Below are positions 46,655 to 60,096 of a stretch of DNA of 64,000 nucleotides, piece after piece. Below the pieces are notes generated by a model. It worked only from the letters and a program-made list of their open reading frames with translations. It had not been told where the DNA came from and made no database searches. Origin of the DNA: Peromyscus leucopus (lineage: Eukaryota; Chordata; Mammalia; Rodentia; Cricetidae). Position 1 is the stretch's first letter. The number at the start of each line of letters is the position of its first letter. The translations under genes were made by a program, and so were the position numbers. The stretch spans positions 73,509,231 through 73,573,230 of the forward strand of contig NC_051070.1 of assembly GCF_004664715.2 (NCBI RefSeq). The letters are read 5' to 3'.

Positions 46655-48550
46655 AAAACAAACAAACAAAACCATGAAGTCTCATTTTATTGTTGGCCAA
46701 GTACTCATGGACATGGGGCCTGCATTGAAGAATGGTTTGTATAACCAGTGACAGTTTAAGAAAATTGATATTCTCTTTACTAGAAGATATCTATTGAAAA
46801 TAGCTTCTTGGTTATGGGTGGCACTTTGTGTCCATTTCTCCTTCTCTGGGCTAGGGTTTTGTTCGATTTAAACTTGAACAGTTTTGTGCATGCTATCACA
46901 GTCTCTTTTAGTTCTTATGTGTATCAGCCCTGCTGTGTCCGAAAAACACTATTTACTTGGATTTGTCCACCATGACTGGCTCCTGCAATCTTTCGACCTC
47001 CTCTTTTGCCAAGATCCTTGAGTCTTGAGGGGAGAGGTTTGATAAATACATCCCATTTATTGTTCAGTTCTCCAAAGTCTTTCACTCTCTAGGCTTGGCC
47101 CAGTTGTGGGTTCTGTGTTAATTACCACCTACTGCATGAAGATGGTTCTCTGATGAAGGTTAAGCAATGTTCTGATCTGATCTATGTGTACAGCAATATG
47201 TCATTGGGAGTCAATTTATTGCTATGTTCCTTTAGCAGAATAACAGCAGTAGGTTTTCCCCTAGGCCCATGACCTATCCTGTCTTAGTTTCTTGTCCACT
47301 TTAACAGTGTCAGGTATGGGTTTCATTTTATGGCGTGGACATTAAATTCAATCAAAAAGTGGTTTTTTACTCCCTTAACTTTATGCCACTATTTCACCAG
47401 TGTATCTCACAGGCAGGTTGCTTTTGTAGATTACAGAGTTTGTAGTTGAGTGATATCAATGATGACTTTTCTCATCTAATAGCATGCAAATGATATTTCA
47501 GCACTATGAATGCCAGCTAGTCAGTCAGGGTGAAACTTCTATTGGGGACTAGCTCAATTTCTCCATGTTCAGTGACCTAAGTAAGTGGTGTCTTCAGCAA
47601 TAGAGACTGTCAGGTTGTGGAAGGTAACCAATGACATATTTGATCCATTTGGAATTTATCTTTGTGCAGGGTGATGGATGTGGATCTAAGTTTAATTTCC
47701 TGTGGATGAACGTCCAGTAATTCCAGCACCCATTTGTTGATGGTGCTATCTTATTTCAATTGCAGGTTTCTACCTGTTTATCAAATATGAAATTGACATG
47801 ACTATATATATATTGGGGCCATAGAGCTTTTCCCATTGGTTTATCTGTCTGTTTTTGTGCTGGTACTATTTTTTTAATTCTATATTTCTGTACCATATCT
47901 CTAAATCTGTTATGATAATCCCTCCAGCACTGTTCTTTTACTCGGGATTGATTTGGATCTTTTGTTGTTCCAGATAAATTTTAGAATCATTTTTACCTTT
48001 CTGTGAAGAACATCATGAGAATTTTTATTAGGATTCCACTGAATCTGTAAATTACTCTTGACAGGATGGCCATTCTCACACTATCAATTCTAACAATCCT
48101 GGAGCATGAGAGGTCTTTCAGTCTTCTAGTGTCTTAATCTTTTGCTTCAGAAATGTAAAGTTTCATTGTAGAGGTCTTTCATCTTTGTGGTTAAGTTTAG
48201 TCCTAGATATTTTTTTTGGAGCTCTAGTGAATCAGAGTGATGGAATGTTCTCCTTTTTTGTGTGTTCATTATTGGTACATAGAAAAGCTACTCATTTTTT
48301 TAAGTTGATTTTATAACCTGCCACAATTCTGGAAATATTATTTTTAAAGTTTCCCGGTGGGATTTTTGCACCTTTTATGTATTGTATCATCTCATCTCTA
48401 GAGAAGGATAGTGTATTCATTTAATTTCCTTCTTTTGCCTTGGTGCTCTCACTAGTGCTACAAGCACTACATTGAAATGGAGTGTGGAGAGTGTGCAGCC
48501 CTGTCACTCCTAGTTTTTATTGAATTGCTTCAATTTTTTCTCCATTTAGT
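45840..48550 (-). mobile_element. Old L1 (antisense) ORF2 and 3' UTR mosaic, copy B
   Basis: Counterpart of 28290-30386 and continuing past the point where copy A is cut: 47838-48550 adds ORF2 sequence ('gttccagataaattttagaatc', 'ttattaggattccactgaatc', 'ataacctgccacaattctgg'). Confidence 0.72.
46532..46650. repeat. CA and AG microsatellite block
   Basis: Short CA runs, then (CA)n 46580-46600 and (AG)n 46601-46650. Produces Ser/Leu/Cys/Val-repeat frames on the minus strand that are not genes. Confidence 0.95.
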
Positions 48551-49683
48551 ATTTGTGACTGTGGGTTTTGGCACAGCCATATTTGAATGGAATGGCAGAA
48601 GTCATAAAGCCAGCATAGCTGCTTGACAAAGATCCAGCAGAGCTGAGCCACATGATGGCTGCCATGCCACCTTTGGGTTTTATCCCCACCTGTTGCATAC
48701 TCGGGACACTTTTAATATTTGTACAATTTGGGGATGTTAGATCGATGGAAAATTCCTTATGAATCATTTATGCATTCTCCCAGGAATGCTACTTCTAATC
48801 TTCCCCAGGAAAGTCCTGAACATACTATCCCCCCCACCCCACCCCGCCGCTTTTAGGGAGACATCCTTATCTACTTTAAATTCTGCCTTATGTCTTGAAG
48901 GTTGTGACACATAAAGAAGCCCGAGGTTTCTTCACAAGGTTATGAAACATTCTTGAAACATCTGTCCCTGTACTTACTTAGAAACAAGATCATCAAAACA
49001 AATTAAACTCAAAAATGTCAGCAAGATTTGGTGGGCTAGAGAAGTAGTCTACAGTTCAGATTACAAGCCTTTTTCCACTGTACACTCAGACAATTATGTG
49101 GCATACAAAGCTGCCCTACATAAAGACATATTGATGAATAAATTATTGAGTGGAAAGATGATAAAAGTATGAGGTATCAGGTCTGTCTCTTAGAAAAGTT
49201 AGCTCATGTAGAGCCACTATAATGTCATATGACCAAGGAACAACAGAATGCCAGGATTAGGCATATAGATAAATTCTATAAAGATATAAATATGAACATT
49301 GATTGGATTATGCCAGAATTTGAATGATCACTGCAGCAGCTGTGGCCTGAGGATTTTTTTCTGGGTCTCTGACGACTGAGAGTTAATAATACACTGCTTG
49401 GGCCATGGCCAAATGCCCATAGTGGCTTGAAGATTTTATTTTGGTCTAGTGTCCTTGAAGCATCCAAAGCTACCAGCCTGAGAACAGGCTGTCATATGCA
49501 TCTAGATTCTCAAAAATTGGGTTATGAGGTTGATGAGTAAGAGTGATAACTCCATTTATTAATGATGTCAAAACTTGAAGAAAAATTATTGGAAATGATA
49601 TCTCTATTCTGTCACAGTTTATTAATGATGACTAAAAGATGAGCAAAAAGAAAGTGATGTTCAGAACCAAAAGTGATATGATC
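48551..49683. other. Copy-B-only segment, unassigned
   Basis: Part of the 2.2 kb absent from duplicon A. Includes a C-rich run at 48830-48850. No frame above 75 codons and no recognisable domain. Probably old repeat. Confidence 0.45.
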
Positions 49684-50050
49684 TGCTGTGGGACATCCTG
49701 TATGTTGTAAATAAATAAAATACTGTTTGGCCAGTAACCAGGCAGGAAGGATAGGATAGGTAGGACAAGGAAGAGAAGAAGGCAGGGAGGTGGAAGGCTG
49801 AGGTGGAGAGATGCTGCTAGGTTCCACATGAGAAGCAGATGTTAAGATACCGGTAAGCCACGAGCCATGTGGCAACTTATAAATTATTAGAAATGGGTTA
49901 ATTTAAGATATAAGAACAGTTAGCACGAAGCCTGCCACAGCCATACAGTTTATAAATAATATAAGTCTCTGTGTGTTTACTTGGGGGACGCTAGTGGAAG
50001 AGATTTGTCCTGACCGTGGGCCAGGCAGGACCAGGAAAACTTCAGCTACA
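49684..50050 (+). mobile_element. Solo LTR (same family as 33801-34862), copy B only
   Basis: 367 bp from 'tgctgtgggacatcc' to 'ttcagctaca', flanked by a near-perfect 6-bp duplication atgatc/atgacc (49678-49683 and 50051-50056). Contains 'tactgtttggccagtaacca', 'gaaatgggttaatttaagat' and 'aatataagtctctgtgtgt'. Confidence 0.7.
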
Positions 50051-50639
50051 ATGACCTAAGTTTTAAAACATTATGAATGTATCCCTGCTTACTAAATTCT
50101 GTATAAATAAAGAAACATTCTGCCTGCTAGTCAGTCAGGCTGCAAGATTCTTCCAACCACCATGGCCTGGCTCACTTCCTTCCCCCATTGACTCTTTACA
50201 TACTCTGCAGGACCCATCTACCACCCAGGATGGCTCCCAACAGGATTTGTCATAGATAGTCTTTATTATGTTGAGTTATGTTCCCTCCAGTCCTACACTC
50301 TTTTGGAATTTTATCAAGAAGCCTTGTTGGATGTTATCAAAGGCCTTTTCTGCATCTGTTGAGATGATCATTTTATTTTTTGTTTGTTTGTTTTTAAGCC
50401 TATTTATTGAGTTACATATGTTGAATCATCCCTGCATCTCTAGGATAAAGCCAACTTCATTGTATGGGTGATCTTTTTCTATATATACCTAGATTCAGTT
50501 TGTTAGTAATTTATTTAATTTTTTTTGTATTTAGCTTACCACCCCATAGTTTTGTGGGTTTATTGTACCTTTACCTGATCTTGATATTAGAGAAATACTA
50601 CCTTCATAAAAGGTGTTTGAAAATGATGTTTTTCTCTTT

Positions 50640-52975
50640 TTAAGTAATTTGTTTTATAGATTGTTTTATTTTTATTATTAAGAAATTATCTATTCATTTT
50701 ACATACCAACCACAGATCTCCCTCTCCCCCCTCCTCCCAACCCTCCAGCCCTCCTCCCTAACCAACTCCCTGTTCCTACTGCTTCCAAGGCAAGGTCTCC
50801 CATTGGGAGTCAGTAGAGCCTGGTAAATGCAGTTGAGGCAGGTCCAAACCCCTCCCCCTGCACCAAAGCACTGGGCTCCAAAAAGCCCTCTCATGTATCA
50901 GGGACGGATCCCAATCCCACTGCCTGGGGGCCCCCTAAATAGTTCAAGCTAAACAACTCTCTCAACTATCCAGAGGCCCTAGTCCAGTTGCATAGGGGCT
51001 CCACAGCTATTGGTCCACAGTTGATGAGTTTCCACTAGTTTGGCTGGCCATCTCTCTATGTTTTCCCATCATGATCTTGATGCTTCTTGCTCATAGAATT
51101 CTTCCCCTGTCTCATCAATTGGACTGCTGGAACGTGGCCTGGCATCTGGCCGTGGATCTCTGTATCTACTTCCATCAGTTACTGGATGAAGGCTCTATGT
51201 TAACATTTAGGGTATTCACTAATCTGATTACCCTAGTAGACCAGTCCAGGCACCCTCTCCACTATTGTTAGTGGTCTAAGGTGTGGTCATCCTTGTGGAT
51301 TCCTGGGAACTTCCTTAGGATCCTTACTCCTTGTTCCCATAATGTCTTCATTTATTATGGTATCTCTTTTTTTCCTCTCCCACTCTGTCCCTGTTCCAGC
51401 TCTAATCTCCTGTTCCCTATGTTCTCATTACCCATCTGTTGCCCTCTATTATCCCTCTCAACCCCAGCATGAGTTTACTCATGTAGATCTCATCTATTTC
51501 TCCTTTACTGGGCAATCTATGTGTCCCTCTTAGAGTCTTCCTTGTTAGCTAGCTTCTATGGAGCTGTGGGTTGCAGTCTGGTTATCCTTTGCTTTATATC
51601 TAGTATCCACTTATGAGTGAGTACATACCATGTTTGTCCATCTGAGTCTGGATCACCTCACTCAGGATGATATTTTCTAGTTCCATTCATTTGTCTGCAA
51701 ATTTTACGATATCATTGTTTTTCTTTGCTGAGTAGTATTCCATTGTGTATATGTGCCACATTTTCTTTATCAATTCTTTGGTTGGGGGGAATCTAGGTTG
51801 TTTCCAGGTTCTGGCTATTATGAATAATGCTGCTATAAACATAGTGGAGCATGTGTCCTTGTTGTATGATTGAGCATTCCTTGGGAATATGCCCCAGAGT
51901 GATATAGCTGGGTCTTGTGGTAGATTGATTTCCACTTTTCTGAGAAACTGCCATACTGATTTCCAAAGTGGCTATACAAGTTTGCACTCCCACCAACAGT
52001 GGAGGAATTTCCTCTTGCTCTACATCCTCTCCATCATAGGCTGTCTTTAGTGTTTTTGATCATAGCCATTCTGACAGGTGTAAGATGGTATCTCAGAGAC
52101 TTTTGATTTTCCTTTGTCTAATGACTAGGGATGTTGAGCAATTTATTAAATGTCTTTCAGCCATTTGATATTCTCCTATTGAGATTCTCTGTTTAGCTCT
52201 TTAGCCCACTTTTTAATTGGACTGTTATGTACTTTGATGTCTGGTTTCTTGATTTCTTTATATATTCTGGAGATCAGCCCTTGTTAGATGTGGGTTGGTG
52301 AAGATCTTTTCCCATTCTGTAGGCTATCATTTTTGTTATTAACTGTTTCCTTTGTCCTACAAAAGCTTCTCATTTTCAGGAGGTCCCACTTATTAATTGT
52401 TGCTCTCAGTATCTGTGCTACTGGTGTTATATTTATGAGGTAGTCTCCTGTGCCATGTGTTCAAGACTACTTCCTACTTGTTCTTTTATCAAGTAACTGG
52501 ATTTATGTTGAGGTCTTTGATCCACTTGGACTTGAGTTTAGTGCATGGCAACAGATATGGATCTATTTGCAATCTTTTGCATGTTGACATCCAGTTATGC
52601 CAACACCATTTGTTGAAGATGCTCCCCCCCCCTTTGTATAGTTTTGGCTTCTTTGTAAAAAATCAGGTGTTCGTAGGTGTGTGAATTAATGTCAGGATCT
52701 TCAATTCGATTCCATTGGTGCATATGTGAGTTACTATACCAGTACCAAGCTGTTTTTATTACTATAGCTCTATAGTAGAGCTTGAAGTCAGGGATCATGA
52801 TGCCTCCAGAGTTTACTTTATTGTATAGGATTGTTTTAGCTATCCTGGGCTTTCTGTTTTTCCATATGAAGTTGAGTATTGTTCTTTTCTGGTCTGTGAA
52901 AAATTGTGTTGTGGTTTTGATGGTGATTGCATTGAATCTGTAGATTGCTTTTGGTAAGATTAACATAGTAAAAAT
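50640..52975 (-). mobile_element. L1 3' half (antisense), ORF2 C-terminal region recognisable
   Basis: Minus-strand frame 52595-52966 reads through the ORF2 region with [43 protein letters not shown] and [11 protein letters not shown]. Frame 51687-51935 has [15 protein letters not shown] and YTMEYYSAKKNND. The 3' UTR lies at 50660-51100. The element is 5'-truncated and frameshifted. In duplicon A its partner stops at 32222. Confidence 0.9.
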
Positions 52976-52979
52976 TATT

Positions 52980-54097
52980 TATAGATTTTCTTAGAAAGTG
53001 TATAGAATTTTACTATGAATACATTTTTTTTTAGTCAGAAGGTTTTTTAATTAATGTTTTTTAATTTTTTATTATAGGTCCAGTAAGTCATTGATCTCCT
53101 CTTGGTTTAACTTTGGTTGTTTGGATGAACCTACAAATTAATTCATTTCCTTTAGATTTTCTAACACAATGAAGTGCAGGTTTTTAAAGAATTCATTTAC
53201 AATTTTAATTTCTTTGATTGCTGTTGTAATGTTTCCCTGTTTAGCTCTAATTATGTTAATTTGGGTCATTTTCCCTTTGTTTTGATAGTTGTGTCAAAGG
53301 TCATTCAGTCTTGTTTAACTTCTCAAAAATGTGACTCCTGTTTTGGTAATTCCTTGTATTATTTCTTTTTTAATGTTTCATCAGTTTCTGCTCTTACTTT
53401 TATTATTTCTTATAGTCTACTACCATACTGAGGTTTTCCAAATTATTGAGTTGTATCATTAAGTCATATATTTATGTCTCTTTTTAATGCAGGCATTCAG
53501 AATTATAAATTTCTCCTTAAGGACTGATTTTATTGTATTCAAGAAATTTTGTTATATTGTTTTCATATTCATTGAATTGCAGGAAATTTTTAATTTGCTT
53601 TATTGATTTTTTTGATTCACCTGTCATTTAGTAATCTGTTGTTTTGTCTCTATGAGTTTGTATAATTTCATTGTCAAATATGAAAGAGCTGAAATTTTGT
53701 GTATGCACGATTTGCTCTTAACTTTTGTTCCATTGATCTGCGTTTGGTTATGTGCATATACTATGTTCTGTTTATTATTTTGACTTTGTAATATAATTTC
53801 TAGAGACTCATTATATGTTGATCTTAAGCTTTATTGTGTTGTTCTTAGATATGGTACACAGTTACTTCTGTTTTTCTGAATTTGAGATTTGCTTGTGTCC
53901 AGTATGCAGTCTATTTTAGAGAAACTTCCATGGACTACTAAAAAGAATTCTTTAGTATTTAATTGAATTATTATGTGTTATGTTCATTTGATATATGATA
54001 TTACTTAATTCTGATGTTTCTCTTATTATTTTTTGTCCAGATGACCCATATATTGGAGAAAGTAGGGTACTGAGACCACCAACTATTACAAATTTAA
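52980..54097 (-). mobile_element. Older L1 ORF2 remnant (antisense)
   Basis: Blocks such as 'aagtcattgatctcctcttgg', 'aggcattcagaattataaat' and 'agacttggttt'-like variants are reverse-complemented L1 ORF2. AT-rich and strongly decayed. It is split by the RPS11 retrocopy and resumes at 54685. Confidence 0.6.
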
Positions 54098-54110
54098 AGT
54101 CAATCTGCAT

Positions 54111-54673
<563 letters not shown>

Positions 54674-54684
54674 TCAATCTGCAT

Positions 54685-57600
54685 CTTTAAGTCAAATAGT
54701 ACACTTCTTATAAAATTGAATGTGAGAGAGCTTGGTGAGTTTATGCTTGGTATTGTAATGTTTTCTCAGTTAATTGTTCCTTCCATTCAAATGAAGTGTC
54801 GTCTCTGGCTCTTCTAATTAATCTTAGCTTTAAGCCCTTTATCAGGTATTAGGTTAGCAATACATGCTTGCTTTCTTGTCCTGTTTGATCAGAATATTTT
54901 TTACAGCCTTTACTTTAAGGTAATGTGTCTGGCTTTAAGAGTAAGATGAGTTTCTTGAAGACAACAGAAATAGGGATTTTGTTTCTTAATTCATTCAATG
55001 AATTCTGCATATTTTGATTAGGGAATTAAAGCCATTAATATTTAGAGTTATTAGTGAGAGGTGTGTATTGATTACAGTTAGGTTTGTGTGTGCCTGTGCG
55101 TGCGTGCGTGTGTGCGTGCATGTGTGTGTGTGTGTGCTTGTTTGCTATTTGTGTTCTAAGTTCTAGTTTGTGTTTCAGTACATACAGTTTCATTTGTTTT
55201 CTTTCTATAAGATCTCTGTTATGCTTATTTCTCTCTTCACTTGGAATTATTGCTTCTACTCTTCTGTTGAGACAATTTGGTAGACATGAAAGTTTTTAGC
55301 CTGTGTGTATCATGGAAAGCTTTTCTTTTCTTTTTTTTTAGCTATTGCAGACAGTTTTGCTTGGTAGAACAGTCTATGTTCATCTTTCAAATTTTGAAGT
55401 ACATTGCTCTAGGCTCTCTTGACTTTTAATGTTTCTATTAATAGATGAACTGTTATTCTGATGGGTTTCCTTCATATGTGGCTGTGGTTTTCCTCTGGCA
55501 GCTTTCAATATCCTCTCTTGTTCTGTATATTTAGTGTTTGAAGTATACTATGCCATGGAGAGTTTCTTTTCTTTTTTAATTATCTTTTTAATTGAAATAG
55601 AATTATATCTTTTCCTCCCTTTTCTCCCCCCTCTCCCAGCTATCTCCCTTGAGGCCCTCCTATGCTCCAAGCACTTACAATGTGATATCCTCCTTTCCTT
55701 TACTGTCACATAGATACGTATGTACACATGTATGCATATACCCAGACATATTTATAACCTGAGGAGTCCACTTTTGTTGTTGCTGTGTGTATGTTTTCAA
55801 GGCTACCATTCTGCATTGGACAAACAATAGGGGAGTTTATCCTTGGGAGAGGCTGACTTCCCCCAGCAGTCATTATTTGCCTGTAATCCTTTGTCTATGG
55901 GTAGGACACCACTAAATTTTCTTCCTTCCATGCTGCCATGTTCATTGACACTGTTCTTCTCTTGTTTATGCAGCCATTTCAAGGTACTGTCTCACAATGG
56001 ACTTCCTGGTATTCTGGCTTTTACAAATTTTCTACCCTGTTTTCCATATTCCTGGAGCCACAGATGCAAGAACAGTTATATAGATGTATCCACTTGGGCT
56101 GGACTCACCATGGTCTGCTGATCCTTGCATTGTGTCCAGTTGTGGTTTTTTTCTATGATGGTCTCCATTTGATGTAAAGAGTGATTTGTTGGTTTGTTTG
56201 TCTTGTTTTGTTTGTTTGCTTTAATGAATGGTGGTAGTTATACTAATCTGTGGATAATTTGAGAATGAAGTAAGTGATTATGCTGATCTAGCAATGTGGC
56301 AATAATAGATTGTTTTCTGAAGTTCATGACCTCACTAGCCTCAAGAAACTGTCTATGTCTCCAATGCCCAGCATGATTTCTTTTCTGTTGAGTGGGATTT
56401 AAGTACAATAAGACAACTATTGGTTGCACAGATTTGTGCTGCCACTTATTGTACCTTTATGTATATCTTGCCATGCTGGTAATTGTCTTAGTTCCTAAGT
56501 ATTCCAACTGGGCAGGACTATTTAATGGCTTCACTTCCTTGGCATCTTGCATTGTATTTCATGGAACCATCAACGCTAAACCACAGGAAAGAGGCTCTCA
56601 AGCCAGATACAGCTTGAATCATCCAAGTCCTGTGTTCTATGTATACAATTTCTTTAGCAATAGGACCCCACCATCAATCAAATGCTACATATATAATCTA
56701 TATTGTCTTTCTAGGTTACCTCACTCAATATAATGTCTTCTAGATCCACCAACTTACCAGAAAATTTTATAATTTTTGTTTTTTAACAATTGAATAATAC
56801 TCCATAGTGTATATGTATCGTATTCTCATTATCCTTTCATCTGCTGAAGGATGTTTAAACTGTTTCTACTTTCTTACTGTTGTGAACAGACTAGCAGTGA
56901 ACACAGTTAAACAAGTTTCTGTGTAGTAGTATGTTGAGTTCTTTGGGTTGATGCTGAGGGGTGGTACAGCTGAGTCATATGGCTTGTGTTCATTCTTTTC
57001 AATGTTTCTATCTCTTTATTGAATTCTGTTTTCAAATCTTAAATTATCTTCATTATTTCATTCAGGTGTGTATTTATATTTTCTTGGACATCAGTCAGGC
57101 ACTTACTATTGTCTTCTTGGAGTTATAGGAAGTGTTTGCTCATTCTTTTTATTTCCTTGAAATCTTTGATTTTATGGTTGTTCTTTTAAATTCTGTGTCA
57201 TATTAGCAAACACATCTATAGGACTGGTGGGTTTGATGGGGGAGGGGATACTGTTTTGACCATTTGTGTTTTTTTTTAATTAGACCTAGGCATGAGGACT
57301 TCTTTCTTTTGATGTGTGTACAATGTGATAATCTGGTCTTCCTTACATTTTTTCCAGGGCATATATATGATCAGAGATGGGTCAGATAAAGCTGAATGAC
57401 CTGTTTGAGTGAAGCAGGAAAATATAACTCCCAAACAACAGGTCTCTGGCTAGGGCAGGCAAAGTGGTTCACAAAAAAAAGAGGGTTCAATTGGAACAAG
57501 GCTTGTGGGTTTGCAAATGGAGGAGGCTTGGGAGAAGGGGGAAGGGAAAACGCAACTTACTTAGGAAAGCTGGTTTATACACAAAGGAGATTCACAGGCT

Positions 57601-57985
57601 GTGATCTGGAGCCAGAGTTGTGGATTTACAGGTCAGGAGTTTCTTTTCTGATCTTGTCTATTTGGTGTTCTGTGTGCTTTCTGTATCTGTACATGATGTC
57701 TTTCCTCAATTTGAGAAATGTTTCTTCTAGATTCTATTGAAGATCTGTTCTATAATTGACCTCAGATTCTACTCCTTCACCTATACCTACAATTTGGAGG
57801 TTTGGCCTTTTCATGGTACTCCACAATTCCTGCATATTTCTCTTTTTTTCTTTTAATTTTTGAGTTTGTAATTTAACTACATTTCTTCCTTCCCTTTCCT
57901 TCTTCCAAATCCTCCTATGTGTTCTCTCTTTCAAATATGTGGCCTCTTTTTTATTAATTGCCATTACATGTATTTATATTCCTAA
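54685..57985 (-). mobile_element. Antisense old L1 mosaic (ORF2, 3' UTR and 5'-like parts)
   Basis: 54685-55560 continues L1 ORF2 remnants. 55600-56760 is an old L1 3' UTR ('gaggagtccacttttgttg', 'ggagaggctgacttcccc'). 56710-57000 is an ORF2 3' end ('ccatagtgtatatgtatcg'). 57000-57960 resembles L1 5' UTR/ORF1-proximal sequence. At least two L1 copies are joined. A GT-rich tract lies at 55084-55140. Confidence 0.6.
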
Positions 57986-57989
57986 ATAT

Positions 57990-58930
57990 AACTATTGAAT
58001 CCATATAATGCTTCTTGTCTGTATGACTTCAGAGCTGACCATTGGCCATGGACAACCTATTGGTGTGCTCTTCCCTGAGGAAGACTACCCTCCCCCTCCC
58101 AGCTTTATTCAGTTATTTATGTGGGGTCAAAGCCTTGTGAGCTTTTCTCCATCCAGTTTGGCATGTTCATTGGTATCATCCTTGTTCAGATCACATTTGG
58201 GTGGTCAAATTGAGGAGATTTTATGAGCATATATTCTGCTGTTACTAGGAGACACAAAGTCACAGCAAACTCCCTAATCCTATGGCCCTTACAATATATC
58301 CACACCCTCTTCTGCAATATTCCCTGAGTCTCAGGTGTAGGAATATTTTCATCCATTGAGCTTTGATTCTTGGAGGGTGCACCACAAGACCAGGTGAGAA
58401 AAGTTCAGGAAAACTATATGTGAATTGTGTACATTTTAGGTTATTTTCAGGCAGAGTAATAGTATAACTCCTTGTAGCTTCTTCAGACATCCATGTTGCT
58501 ATTTTATCTTCCTTTTACCTCTCTCTGTATTTATCTCCTTTTTTCCCATTTCCCTGATCAGATCACTTGTACCCAGATAGCCTCCTCTCCATTGCTCCCC
58601 AGCAACACTATTCTGTCAAGAGTCCCATTTTACTTTCCTGATTTCTGCTGTTACTACAGGGTGTATACTTGCATCAGAGATTTGGATCTAGAGGTTTCCA
58701 GTAAGAGAGAATATGTGATGTTTGTCTTTCTGGGTTTGGGTTATCTCACTGAATATGATCTAATCTAGTTTAATCCATTTACCTACAAAGTTACTAATTT
58801 CATTTTTCTTTACAGTTGAATAGTATTCCACAGTGTTTACATACCACATTTTCATTATCCACTCATTGGTTGTAGGACATTAAGGTAATTTCCATTTCCT
58901 AGGTATTGCGAAAAAAGCAACAGTAAGTAT
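57990..58930 (-). mobile_element. Another old L1 3' UTR plus ORF2 end (antisense)
   Basis: Starts with the 3' UTR ('cttccctgaggaagactacc', 'tggtatcatccttgttcaga') and passes to the ORF2 end ('gaatagtattccacagtgt', 'ccatttacctacaaag'). Confidence 0.65.
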
Positions 58931-59089
58931 GACTGTGTGACACTCAACTGGTGCCTCTTGGCTTGGGTGTATAGAAGAAACACTGACACCATTAAAGTGG
59001 CAAATATATGGTGGGGTATAGGAGAAAGAAATAGGTAAAATGGTTTACATCCTGTGAAGAGAGGCAGATCTGAAGAGGTGAAGGTGGAG

Positions 59090-59580
59090 AGGAATAGGCT
59101 GATGTGGATAGCCTGTTTGCCACTCAGGGCCATGGTGTTATTCATGCAGGGACTGCTACCAAGGGCTGTGTCTTGGTCTGTGGCCTTGCTGTAGCCATGG
59201 CCCATGTGGATGTCCATGGTTCTTGTTACTACCAAAGGCCATAGGATGCCCAGGGTCTGGGCCACCACCTGTGGCCATGTTGGTGTCTGAAGACCATGCC
59301 ACCAAAGGGGCCATCCCTATCTGAGTGGCCTGTGCTGCTACCTGGGGTCATGGTGATGTCTGGGCCTGAACTGTTGTATAATGCCATGTCTCTGTGATTT
59401 TCATGGTATTTGTTATCCTTAAAGGCTGTGCAGATGCCCAGAATCTGGGCAACCACCTTGGGCCATGATGGAGTCCAAGGGCCAACTCGCAGATGTGGCC
59501 ATGCAGATCTGAGTGGCCTATGCTGGCATCCAGGACCATGGTAACATTTGTGAAGTGCAGGGTAATACTCAGTATATGAA
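59090..59580. repeat. Satellite-like repeat, 188-bp period
   Basis: Two degenerate monomers. 'gatgcccagggtctgggcca' starts at 59245 and its relative 'gatgcccagaatctgggcaa' at 59433. A 'gtggcct.tgctg' block repeats about 188 bp apart (about 59326 and 59513). The GC-richer, 'ggccatg'-rich composition stands out from neighbours. It resembles a rodent low-copy satellite-type repeat (MurSatRep-like), but that name is uncertain. Confidence 0.6.
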
Positions 59581-59640
59581 TACAATGAATATTATTTCAA
59601 GTTAATTGTCATTAAGAGGGCCAGGGAGCCAGACCAGAGC

Positions 59641-60076
59641 TGTGGCAGGCTCTTGTAGTAACCCTGACAGAGGCCAGGCCTCAGTTTTGGTTCAGTGGAA
59701 TGGGCTAGAGCTCAGCAAGCAGTTCTCAGGAAAAACACAACTGTGAGACAACCAATCAGCAGGCACCCCACAGCCCCCTTGCTGGCTCAGCAGGTGTCCC
59801 ACAGCCTTCTGCTAGCTAAGGATAGCTTTCCCTACCCTGCAGCTGGAAAGTCCCTAACCACTCCCACCAATCAGCCCACAGACTAATCTTTCCTCTATCA
59901 ATCAGGCCCAGAATAATCCCCCCTCCCTAGAATTCCCATAACTCCACTTAAAAGGAGCTTGCAACCTTCATTAGGGGTCACCAATGCTACCCTAACATGT
60001 TGGTTATAATAAATCCTCTTGTTGATTGCATACATGACTGATGGTCTTTCTTGGGAGCTTCTCTTGAACTCTAACA
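59641..60076 (+). mobile_element. ERV1-type LTR (gammaretrovirus-like)
   Basis: 436 bp from TGTGGCAGGC to CTCTAACA. Contains CCAAT-type boxes ('accaatcagc' about 59750 and 59858), a TATA-like 'acttaaaagg' (about 59946), an AATAAA at 60008-60013 and an R/U5-like segment ending 'gagcttctcttgaactctaaca'. A primer binding site follows directly, showing this is a 5' LTR and not a solo LTR. The 3' LTR is not in the window. Confidence 0.75.
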
Positions 60077-60078
60077 TT

Positions 60079-60096
60079 TGGTGCATTGGCTGGGAT
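60079..60096 (+). other. Primer binding site for tRNA-Gly
   Basis: TGGTGCATTGGCTGGGAT begins two bases after the LTR end. It matches the complement of the 3' end of tRNA-Gly(GCC) at 16 of 18 positions. Gly primers are known for VL30-like and some other rodent gammaretroviral elements. Confidence 0.7.

Larger units (their letters stand above)
35091..52000 (+). repeat. Duplicon B (tandem segmental duplication carrying OR11G copy B)
   Basis: Second copy of the 17924-32222 unit in the same orientation. Extra relative to A: 35213-35877 (about 670 bp), a B1 at 37660-37830 and about 2.2 kb at 47838-50060. Missing relative to A: the LTR at 27521 and the B1 at 28396. Right edge uncertain because it lies inside a long antisense L1. 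Confidence 0.9.

Noticed and set aside
46453..46700. Ser/Leu/Cys/Val-repeat minus-strand frames
   Set aside because: They are translations of AG and CA microsatellites.
52595..52966. 123-aa minus-strand frame with clear reverse-transcriptase-element homology
   Set aside because: It is L1 ORF2 sequence in a truncated and frameshifted element, not a functional gene.
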